Positions 36,901 to 48,800 of a DNA stretch of 64,000 nucleotides are shown piece after piece. The DNA lies in the NCBI GenBank assembly GCA_017893485.1, contig CM030362.1:33522089-33586088 (forward strand). The letters run 5' to 3'. This DNA is from Hemerocallis citrina (lineage: Eukaryota > Streptophyta > Magnoliopsida > Asparagales > Asphodelaceae). The number at the start of each line of letters is the position of its first letter. The first letter of the stretch is position 1. Both the position numbers and the translations under genes were made by a program. The notes beneath the pieces are model-generated. The model was not told the DNA's origin. It worked only from the letters and a program-made list of their open reading frames with translations, and made no database searches.

Positions 36901-39900
36901 AGGTTATCCAAGATGATCTGGCTGGTAATTGGTTTGAACTGAATTTGAATACTTGTAGTAGTGTTGGTTAGACTCAAATACTTACCTCATTATATGGGAT
37001 AAGGTAGTTTAACATCCAATGTGATATGAACGATTCATATTAATATCTGCTAAACTTGGAACCTTGTATACCAGTCGCGGCAAATTTATATGGGTTTTTA
37101 GATTAACTTTTTACATATGATGTAGATTTTCAGATAGAATATTTGTTTAGCTAAAGGCATTGGAGGAAAGTTGTGAAGTAATCAAGACCGTACAATGTAT
37201 GTTTTTGTTTTCTCTTTAAATATTTAAAACATACTTAATGATTAACATTGAATGGGGGGAGCCGGAGTTTGAAAAGGGTGTGGTGGAGAACTGTCTTTGG
37301 AGGTAGGATTTCCTAGTTAGAGGGGTATATTTATCTGCTTGGTGGTAGGTTTTGTGTACAAAAGATAGTTTTGGGAAGTGAAGTAACAAGTATAGGAACT
37401 AACAAATAGTTTAAAAGATGCAAGAAATAATTTCGTGCAGTAGTAATAATTATCAGGTTTTTCTTTGAGCGAAGTAGGGTGTTTGTCAAGATTTGATGTA
37501 AAGACAGTATTTTGTTCTTTCAGTACTGTCAAGATTTTTCATCTGGAATAATTGAGAAGCTGTTGTGATGTCGGTTTGCTAATGACTCATAGTTTGCAGG
37601 CTACAGTGATGTATTGAAAATAACAAATTGAATATATCTATTGCTTATGTGTGAGTTCCTTGACTTCGTGATATGATTACACAGATAGGATCCTGGTGGC
37701 ACGTAGGATTTGATTTACCGAATAAAATTAGTTTCTTCAACAGAGGGAGAAAGCGAACTATTTTAGCTCTGGATGACATGGGGTTGAACATGTGCCATAA
37801 TATGAGAGTGTACCCAAATGCCCTAATTTGTTTGGTTCATCATGCTGTAATTATTAAATTATCGTCCCTAGCAATAGCAGCATCAGAATGTCTGATACGG
37901 AGATTCTTCAAGGTGATTACTATCTTGAATGTTTGATATAGCGTATGCTATTCTACTCATACTTTTGTTTCTTGTCTCATTCTCTTTGGGGGGGGGGGGG
38001 TTTCGTACGTGGTTATTTGCACCAGAATCTGAAATTTGGAGATTTTCTCCACCACAACTGCCCCTACTGTTGTCAACACCACCACTATAACTGCCTCTGC
38101 CATCTCTAGACCGCCACCACCTCGGTCACCATTGCCGCACCACCGCCACCACCATCTTTACCGTCACCAACACCATGCCGCCACCATCACAACCACTTCA
38201 GCTGCTGCCGCTGCCATCGACCGCTCACCACAACCCTCTCTCTCTCTCTGTGATGTAAACTTAACTCTAGACAGAGAATTTCTAAGAATATTAAAAGATT
38301 AAGTTTACCAACACGTAATGCAGATTAAGTCAAAAATCAAACTACTAATTGGTTTAATTGATTTTCAAGATATGGAATAATTTAACAAGCCAAATTAAAG
38401 ATTCCAACCTAACAATCAATAATTATACATAAACGTTCTTAATAACTAAAATAGTCAATAACGATTCGTACCCTACTTAGCAAGTGAAAGCACACACACT
38501 CTATATTTGTGGACAATAGTAAATTTAGATAATAATCTAGAGATGATAAAGCAGTATCACAAATATTTGAGAAGTGGAAAGAAATTACCGGGAGTTCGAA
38601 GAAAGCATGACAATGGAAAGGAAGTTGCTGTTGGTGTGCTGCGGGAGTGCGAAATCGAGGCAACGAACATCAAGGGAAGCAACGGGGTTGATGGCAGTTG
38701 GTGGCGAGGGTGGAGCAGTGGGGTGTTGCGGGCTGTCGAGCTGCGGAAGGTGACCGTCGACGAGTTGCGGTGGGGGTCGATGGTGCTAGGGGTGCAGCGA
38801 CCAAGGGAGACGGTCGGGAGTCGAGGATGGGTTGCTTTGGAACTAGAAGAGAAGAAGAAGATGATAGATGAAGGAGTTGGCGGTTGTATGAGGATGGATT
38901 AATTAGGGTTTCGATTTGAAGTGGATTTGGGAAGATTAAGGTTTCAATTTGAGGTGGGTTTGGGGGAATTAGGGTTTCTGGTGGTTGTGGTGGAGATGTG
39001 AAGTCGATGGAGGTCGATGGAGGTTTGGGGTTGTGATGGGTTTCGGGTTCCACAAAAAGGAGGAAAAGGGAGAAGGCGGCTGATGAGGGGTGGGGATTTT
39101 GTATAATGAATTTGGGGATTTGGGTGTAGCTTAGGGCTTCTCACAAACCCTAATCTTCTTTCAACTGTCTCACACAAAGAAGATGGCTAAAAAACTCAAT
39201 CACACTAATTTTAGTCAATCAAAAGCATTATTTTCTTGCATTAATCTAGAGGCCTATATATAGGCTCAAAACAAATCTCAACACAAATCTTCAAAATATT
39301 CTGCAGAAAATAAAGAGCGCAAATTGTAAAATTACTACATATGACTAAAATTGCCAAAAAATAAATATGAATGCTGAAATAAAAATATTAGGCTAATAGA
39401 ACAACCATCCTAGATGATGCCTGCGTTGATAGAAGCGCCTGAATCGTCTCAAACCGATGTCCTTCCTCACTCTCTCTTTCACACTTTGTTTACCCACCTC
39501 TGGAAAGGTATTTTGGCAAAAGTCCAAAAACAGTACTGTATGATTCCCAGGAATGGGATTTACTATTTAGTTTTTGCTACTTCCTTGATCAACTGAAGAG
39601 GAGTTTTTTTTTGAGAAAAAGGTGACATCGTCACCGCTTCATTAATCAATAATTAACGAAACAGGTAGTACAATAATATACATCTGTGTTCCTAAAACGG
39701 AACAATGGAGAACAATTACAAAGCTAAGCCTACATTTCTAACTAGTCTATCCCCTAGCTAAACTTGTAGACAAGATCTCTGCACCATGTTCTCCCACCCA
39801 ACCCTCCCAGATGTAATTTGAATTCCAAAAAATCTAATCTGAAATTCAAAATCCATCAAAATATCTCTCCACACCATAGACTCCCTTCACATTCCCCCAA

Positions 39901-42761
39901 ACGTTCACCATGACAACAACCACAGCCACCATCTCCTGCTAGCATGCTTGCTCCTCTCCCAACGACGTTGTCGTCGTGAATCCGCCAAACCAACCCCACC
40001 GCGACGCCATCTTCCGATTGCGTCAAATCCAGCCATCAACAGCAGTCGTAGTTCTCAACTGATAGGCCGGTGCTGCTGACGAACTTCTCCACCAACTAAC
40101 ACCACCGCCTAACACGTGACGCTTGAACTCGCCGATCTCTCCACAAATATAATTTGAATTTCAAACAAAATCTAGTTTGAAATTCAGATTACATAAAGAT
40201 AATCTCTTCCTGCTCCCCAATCTATAACTTGAATTTCAAAAATCTATCTTGAAAATCAAATTTCGATAAATTCTCCACCTCCACTCTACAAAAAAAATTT
40301 GAATTTGAATTTCAAAAACCCAAATTGAAATTCAAAATTCATCATCAAGAACACTCTCTCCTATATGTTTTGAATTTCAAAAATCTAAATTAACATTCAA
40401 ACATGATCCAAATCTTCCCCCACATCTCATCCCCATATATAATTTGAATTTCAAACCCTAATTTGAAATTCAAATTTAAAAGATCAATCAATCAGTCATC
40501 TCACTCATTCAATCTATCTCAAATTTTCCATCTTCCGCTATTTTCTTCTCCGGTCAACCTAGCCACCTTCAGCCATCACCACCCCATCCCCCTTCTCGAT
40601 GCCCCTTCGAGCTCGACCACCTCACCTCCCGTTGACGCCAACACCCCACCACTTGCCTGCTGAATCGCCAGTGGACCACTGAGAGCAGTACCGAACCATC
40701 TCGTTCGCCGGTAGACCCCACCATCAACAGCCGACGATCATCGCCCGCACCACCAATCACCGACTAAAGCTACACCCTTCGATGGCACCCATCAAAGTTC
40801 CCTCGACGTCGTCAACACCCCGACGATCCACCTTAGTTGCCAGCACCACCAATCGCCGTCGATAACAACTCCCGCTGACGACAACCATCAAGGCCGCTGC
40901 GATGCCACCTCCACATCACCCGACGACGCAACAACCACCCTCGATGCCAGCCACTTGACGTCGCTATCCTTCGCCGCGCCGACCGCCTCTAAAAAAACAT
41001 CAAATCGAGAAGCCCTAGTCGGAGCCTCCGACGATATCTACACCGTGCCGATAGCGGGATGGGGCTGTGGGGGGAGGGGGGGGGGGGAAGTAGGAGGAGA
41101 AGGTGGCGATGGAGTCCCCCCTCCCCGATCGGCGATCTAGGGTTTCTTTTTCTTTTGGGGTTTTTTTGGAGGAAGAGTTTCTCTCTCTAGTATTCTAGAG
41201 AGAGAAACTCTCGTTTCTTCACAATAATTTGTTGAAAATTCAGGGTTTCTTTATCGACAACTGAAGAGGAGTTTTAAGTGGGAGGATGGGTAAGGTGGAT
41301 TATGCTTGTGGTCTGCATGATTTTCTAGGAAAGGAATTGCTAATTGTACTTCTTGCATACTACTATACTTACGAATGCGGAGCCCATGTAAAGCACCTTT
41401 GCATGAATTGCTTGAGGGCATCGCCACTGTCTCATGTACTATGAAAGTAATACACTAAAATAGTACAGTTAGCGCTACTCGGAAATGAAAAGGGTAGTAG
41501 TGACTAGTGAGTATCCCTGGCCTCCAGTTTTGTAGTTCTATTGCAAAGTTTTTTTTCATTGTTTTGCAAAAGTGATAAAAATATGTTTTTGTTTTTGTTT
41601 CTTCAGAAAAAGTATCTTTATTTGTTTCTGTTCTCGTACAATTTTTTTGGGGTAAGGTGTTACTTGATAGAAAAAAATATTTTTTTAATAAAAAAATTAA
41701 TTTTCTCTTCTTATAACTAAAATAAATTTAATCAATTTATTAGGAGTAATTTTTTTATTTTAGAAAAATGAAGAATTATGTGGCTTATGCTTACTTTTTT
41801 TGTTGTTGAAAGATCGACCGCTGCTCTATGCACTTGTGCTGTTTTCAGCATCCCTTATGAGTTTCTGACGCCCTATCTGGTGTGCACAAAATAGGCTTAT
41901 GGCCTCATCTTATTATACCAATTTTCTACCATTTAATTAAAATTCTGATTTTCCACATTATTTTAAAGGTCACATATGTCCGAGTGGACGAAAGGTGAGT
42001 TGAATATATCATACACTGAATATGACCCATGTTTTTAGAGGATCTGTTATTGATGTAATCTTAAGTTGAACTAATATGAGAAAATAGGGTGTTACATGAC
42101 TAAATTTTGGGGTTTAAGTGTAAGATTTTATCTTTTTTCCATAGTTCTGACGTATAGAGAAAATAACATAGTAAGGAGGATAAAAATAGAGGGTAGAAGT
42201 CACTACCTTCCAGTCCGAATTTACATGCAGTTCAGAGACCATTTTTTACATGAATGTTTTCATTGGTTTGTAGACATTTGTCATGTTTTTCACAGGGAAA
42301 AGATAAGAAGAAAATGTCCAAGACAGACAATAATTTTCATCTTAACCAAAGTAACTAATCAACTAAATCTAGAATTAGTCGGTTATTTGTCATTCCAACA
42401 GTTGTAACTACCTAGTAGCAACTTCTTTTTTCGATTTATTTATAAGCAGTTGGATGAAAATCAAATCCTTTACTGCTTTCACGCTTGTCTGCTAACTGCA
42501 TCAGTTATATTCTATTTTAAGGTGATAGAAGAGAACAATTGTCATTAATATTTCAATTTTCAAAGATGGGTGAGTTTTAACATGTAAAAACTAAATACTC
42601 ACAAGTTGAAGTATTTAACGAGTCAATTGGCATTGTGCTATAATGCAGTATCATGTAGAGAAGGGATGATTCCTACATCTAAAATTTAATTTCCGAGCTT
42701 CACTTACATATATTCTCATTACTTAATGGATATTTTCTGCAGGCATGTTGGCCTTAGTAAT

Positions 42762-42806
<45 letters not shown>

Positions 42807-45800
42807 TTTTATTTCAAGTTGAATTTACCTCTCTCTCTCTCTCTGTGTCACTACACACATTTCTAAGAATTGACAAGGTTTCTGAGGTTTCTGAACAAGA
42901 TGGGAAAAAAAATCATTCTTAAGACTATTATGTTCCTTCCACCATGATTGCATCAATCTATGAATGAAATAATGAATCAGCATTCAAATTCTTTAACGTA
43001 AGAATCCTGTTTTTGAATAAAGGCCTCTAAAGGCATTTTCTTCCACTCTCTTCTGCAGTTCAATTCAGAAGCAGATTTCTTCAGCCTCAGCTGCTCGGAG
43101 ATTTATTGCACTTACATTAATCAAAATCAGTCTTCTTTACATGGAAGCAAAGAGGGTTTATGAGGTTTGAATGAAATAAGCTATCTTGAAGATACCTATC
43201 AAGCATGCTAAACCTTGAATTAGTCTTTGGATGTCATGTCATCGCTGAATTTTTTGGATATGAATTTCGTACATTTCTTCATCTGATGAAGAACATAAAA
43301 ATTTGTCGTTATTGAAGAAAAATATCCCATTGTAATTTGACTTTTCTTTTGTTCTTTTTTTTGCACGAAATTGTTTGCTTTTGTAAAGGGAAATGTTTTG
43401 ACAGAAAAGCCGAATCATCAACTGCATATTGTTCTCTTATTTGACTGGTTATGTGCAAGAGTTCAAGCTGCATTATTGTGGCCATTACATTACCTTGGGA
43501 TAAAGCTAGTTTATGAGAAAGTTCACTCTGCAATAGGAATATCAAAGGTATACTTAAGATATCTTCTGTGGAAAGAATTTTAAGCTATTTTTGTCTATCT
43601 CACTTTTCAACTTGAAGTTATTACTATTAGTTTAAGAAATGGTTATATTTGAATAAATTGCAGACCTTTGTATAACAAATTGCAGGCAGGTATCAGTGGA
43701 GGGGGGAGTTTGCCAATGCATATTGATAAGTTTTTTGAGGTGAAATCTTCTGGCAATATATTTTCTAAATTTCTTGTTGTCCATTGCAGTAATACTAGTA
43801 ACAAGTAACAAGTGACAATTATTTATGGTTGTGCCTGCAGGCTATTGGTGTGAAAGTGCAGAATGGTTATGGTTTAACAGAAACATCTCCTGTTGTAGCT
43901 TGTAGACGACCCTTTTGCAATGTAAGAAGCTTTATATCTGAAGATTATTACTAGTCTATTTATATTGAACCTTGCAAAAAAACTTGCAGCGTATACTTGC
44001 ATGTTTTCTTCTTTAATAGCTTTCATTTCAATGAGAAGACAACATTTTCTCTTTTCATTCTCTAAGACTTTTTTTCTTCTATTCAAAATTATTTTTGTTC
44101 CCTGCAGCAGAGATGAATGTGATTCTCTAAAATGCATGACCAAATAAGGTAGGTCTATCATCTGGGAGTTGAGTGGCTTATGACATAGCCCTTACCTGGT
44201 GTGCAATTTGGTACTATAACCCACAACTTATGTAGAATGTTCGGTTGGTCATAGACACTAGGCAATTCTTTAATGGAGAAGTCTTACTTCTTAGTCATGA
44301 TCTCTACCCAACTTCATTTTGGATAATGATGGTGACGACAATCATAATTCATTATGGTGATTAGCAATATTACTTAACTAGCCTGTTGATGAGGGTAAAA
44401 ATAGCGGACGATCTGCATTGCTCGATCCTGGCACAAATCTCGAGGAGATCACATAACAGCTTGTGGGCCAATTATAGGCCCTTCGCCCAAATCTAACCCA
44501 ACCCGAATCGGATCTCCTCCCTTAATCAGGGGATCGGGAAATATTCCATAATCAGGCTCTCACGTCTATAAATACAACCCTACCTCTACAGTAACCAGGT
44601 AATCTCCATTTCACCACTTAAGCCCCCCTTAATCCTCTGGTTATTGACTTGAGCGTTGGAGGGTCTAACATTGGGAGGCCTCCTAGTCTTTCAGACATTT
44701 TTTGCAGGTATCCGGCGATGGTCAATCGCTCCCAGATCCACCAAATCCAATCACGTATCAGCATTATAGTAGGGTCAGATCGGCGGTCGATCCTCTTCGC
44801 TAAAAGAACTCACATTATCTGTTGCTCCCACACCCGAAAACAAGCAGCATCAGATTGGCACCATCAGTGGGAAACACAGATCCGAGCCTCTTATTCAGAC
44901 TCTATTCTGTGATCGACGCTTCCTATCCCCCCCCAAGCCAAGAAGACCCCACCCAGGGGGCATCAGTCCGACCCTCTTCCTCTTCGTCCTCTGCGCCCGA
45001 CGCGCAGTTGAGCGGCCACTCAAGGATCGATAGTCGCATGACCAAGGGTTACAAAAACTTGTCCCGAGCGCGTTCCGCTAGTAGCATGAGAGGTCGCCCA
45101 TTTGGGGGTGTCTAACCTGAGAAATGTCATCAACAACCGACAGAATGAGGATGACCTCCGAAATTACCTCAACCGATCCCGGAACGGAGGGGAGCCCTCG
45201 AACCACAACTCAAGTCAGAGTCACCACTCTCATGGTCGAGACAGAGAGCACAGCCGCTCCAGGAGGGACCGTCGACCATCGAACTACCGTGGGGACAAAG
45301 GCCACGTGTCCAGGGTAGAGTTTCATGAATTTCGAGATGAAATCCTCCGGGCAATCCGAGGTGGGACCCGGACAGAGCAACGCACTGACTGAGCAGGAGC
45401 CGAGCATGGGAACGACGAGTCCCACGGGTCAACCCGATCCGAGGGACGCGAAGACTCAATCCTCAAACAATTGCAAGAAATGGAAGATCGCCTCGCTCGG
45501 ATCGACAAAGGGGGGAGGTAGTCCGAACAGAGATATCGTCCGAACATGCCACCCTTCTCCCATATCCTCGACGCACCCATTCCGAGGAGTTTCAAACCTC
45601 ACCATTCGAAACCTATGATGGAGAAATAGATCCCGCTGATCACGTTGAGGGCTTCAAAACCCTCATGATGATTCACATCGCCTCGGATCCCCTTCTCTGC
45701 CGTGCATTTTTGGCCTACCCTGAGAGGCCCCGCACGAGAATGGTTCACCAAACTCGCCCCCAGTTCAATTTACTTCTTCGACCAGCTCGAGGAGAATTTT

Positions 45801-48800
45801 CTCGCTCACTTCGTGACCAACCGAAAGACTAAGAAGACGAGTGCCTCCTTACTGGACCTCAGGCTGAAGGACGGGGAATTCCTTCGAGATTTCATCCAAA
45901 GGTTTACGGCCGAAGCATGGTCGATCTCCTCCCTCGACGCTGGGATAGCAGCAACAACTTTTCGACACAATATCCACCACGACTCGTTAAAGGCCTTCCG
46001 GGCCAAGAAGCCGCCCATCAACTTTTTTGACCTTCTCCATTGGAGTGAAGTACATTCGGGCCAAGGAGGCCCTCCACCTCGGGGGTGGGAAGGGATCCCC
46101 CACTAAAGGACAGAGGAAGGCGGACAACTCCGAGCATTCCAAGAAGGCCTAGAAAGACACCTCGGGGCAGAGGCGCATTCCCCCGCATCCGCTGTTCGAT
46201 CAGTTCACTCCGCTCAATGCGAGCGTATTAGCTATCCCGATGGAAATAGAAGACGACATACTCCAACGCCCTCCTCGGTCCAACAGTTCCAACAAGAAGA
46301 GAGACCACAGTCCAACAATCCCAACAAGAAGAGCGACGACATACTATCGTTTTCATTGGAACCACGGCCACGAAACCGATAACTGCCAAGCTCTGAAGGA
46401 CAGAAAATCGAGGCTCTCATCCTGAGAGGATACCTTGCCAAATTCACTCAGAATGGCCTGAGAGCCTCTTCGCCTCCTCGGGGAGCAAATAAGCGTCCAA
46501 AGCCAGAGCCAGAGCCTAAGCATTAGGACACCGAGAATCTGGCCATACTTCACTACGTCCATGGCGGACCCATGGGGGAAAGTTGAGCTCCTTTCGCAGA
46601 GTTTTCATCCGGGAGGTAAACTTCGTTCACAGTAGTCCCCCTCCTTAAGGTTACGGGTTGGCGGTCTCCTTCTCGGACGAAGATCTCGAAGGTGTCCGAG
46701 TCATGCATTGTGACGCCTTGGTCATTACTCCTTAGCCTTGTGCTCGCCAATCACGAGGTCAGCCATATCCTTGTCGACAACGGCAGTTCAGTGAACATCC
46801 TGTTTCTAGCAACTTTCGAAGCCTTAAAGCTTTCTCGGGAGAGATTGAAACTAGCAGGATACACCGTCCACGACTTCTCCGGTGCCCCAGCCCAGATCAA
46901 GGGGATCGTTACCCTTGATGTCACCACAGGAAAATTCCTGACCTCCCGAATATCCATTGATTCAAACCCAAACTTGCATGCACACACGACATGAACAAAT
47001 TTTCTAGAAACTTGTATATAGAAATATATAGTGATTGAATACATGTTGATTGATTGAGATCTCGTGAATTGAATCATGGTAGGATAACTTGGCTTTGCAA
47101 ACTGTAAAAATCCATCCTAATTGTTGTACATTAATGTTAATGCATTCCATGATTCAAGAATAAGTAGATTGTTCATTTTGATGAATATATATGACTTTTT
47201 ATTATTTCTTGCTGTCTGCCCTGTTTTGCACTGAGGTTTCTACCCTGTTACAATAAGAATCAACCAAAATTATATAAAAAGAAAATGTAGCCTTATGAAT
47301 CTAGTTTTCAGAAATTCTTACGGATCTAGATTCCGATCTGTGAGCTGTTAGATATTGCACTTATGATACTGCTGGTCTGTATTTCCAGAATTGCAGTTTA
47401 GTGAAACATCGACACAACTTTCAGTTGAAACACTATAGTAACAGTGGTGTAATGACATAAACCTCTCTAGAACTTAATAGACATGCTTAGGATTCATTTT
47501 CTAATTTTTGTAGATTTTTTATATTGATTTCACATCTTGATTTCACACACTTGGTAGTCAATGTCAAAGCTGCCTATAATGCCACCCTAGGTCGACCCGA
47601 CTTCGCTTCCCTCCAGGCGGTACCCTCAGCCTACCACATGTGCATGAAGTTCCCTACCAAGTCTGGGGTTGGGGTCTTCAAAGGAAATTAGGAGGCCGCT
47701 CACGCTTGTTACACTGCCACGGTGGGGGGCACTGCCCTCCCTCTCGAAGCGGTCGAGTTTCCGTCGAACCGAAGTTCAATAGGTTCCGAGCCAGTGGACG
47801 AGCTGGAAGTAATTCCGTTCTTCGAGGCCGAACCCGTCAAATGCTTCAAGATGAGCAAGTCTCGCCCCTGCCTTCGAGGGGAAAATTATCGGTTATATCT
47901 GCTGGAATCGAGAGCTGTTCGCTTGGACACCTTCGGACATGCTGGAAATATCTGAGGACCTCATCATGCATAGACTGAGTGTCCACCCAGACTCAAAGTC
48001 GGTACAACAGAGATGCCAGAAGTATGCCCCCGAAAGATAACAAGCGATGAAGGAGGAAGTCGACTAACTCTTCTTTGTCCGGTTCATCCAAGAGGTCAAC
48101 TACCCAGAGTAGTTGGCTAACGTCGTGCTAGTCAAAAAGTTCAACTACAAATGGAGGATGTGCATCGACTTTACCGACCTCAACAAAGCCTTCCCGAAAG
48201 ATTCTTTCCCTCTCTCCAGCATCGATGCCCTGATCGATGCTATCTCCAGACACGAGTTGTTGAGGTTCATGGACGCCCACTCCGGTTACAACCAGATTCG
48301 GATGTTCCCTCCGAACATTCCGAAGATGACTTTTATCATCGACCAGGGCCTCCACTGCTGCAGGGTCATGCTCTTCGGGCTGAAGAACACAGGTGCCACT
48401 TACCAGAGGCTCGTTAACCGGGCCTTCAAAGAGGAAATCGGTCAAAACATGGAGGTTTACGTTGATGATATGCTCATTAAAAGCCTCCGGGGCAGAGACC
48501 ACGTAAACGACCTGGAGGAGACCTTCGGGGTCTTGAGAAAGTGTAATATGAAGCTCAACCCCTCCAAGTGTGCCTTCGGCGTTACCGCAGAAAAGTTCCT
48601 CGACTTTATGGTCAGCCAACGAGGGATAGAAGTTAATCCTGAGAAAATTCAGGCCATCCTGAACATGGCCCTTCCCAGGAATTCAAGGAAGTACATCGGC
48701 CGTCTGACAGCCATCGACTGTTTCCTTTCGAGGTTGGGGGAGTAGGTCCTCCCTTTTTTCGAAGCTCTCCAGGGGCGAAGAATTTTGAATGAGGGGAGCC

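Larger units (their letters stand above)
39608..41257 (-). mobile_element. L1-like retroposed insertion, internally deleted, non-coding
   Basis: Flanked by an exact 18-bp duplication, CAACTGAAGAGGAGTTTT (39590-39607 and 41258-41275). The left end is a T run, i.e. a short poly(A) tail on the minus strand, preceded by a GATTAATGAAGCGGTGAC-type 3' UTR as in plant L1 elements. The right (5') half is GC-rich with GATCGCCGATCGGGG-type sequence like a 5' UTR. No endonuclease or RT is present, so it was mobilised in trans or is a deletion derivative. It is also possible that it is a retroposed non-coding transcript. Confidence 0.75.

Noticed and set aside
37673..37936. 87-codon ORF in the large intron
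   Set aside because: No recognised domain, no splice or phase relation to AAE exons, AT-rich context. Chance ORF most likely.
38040..38302. His/Pro-rich ORF before solo LTR copy B
   Set aside because: CCACCACCG-type low-complexity sequence, probably a truncated LTR core.
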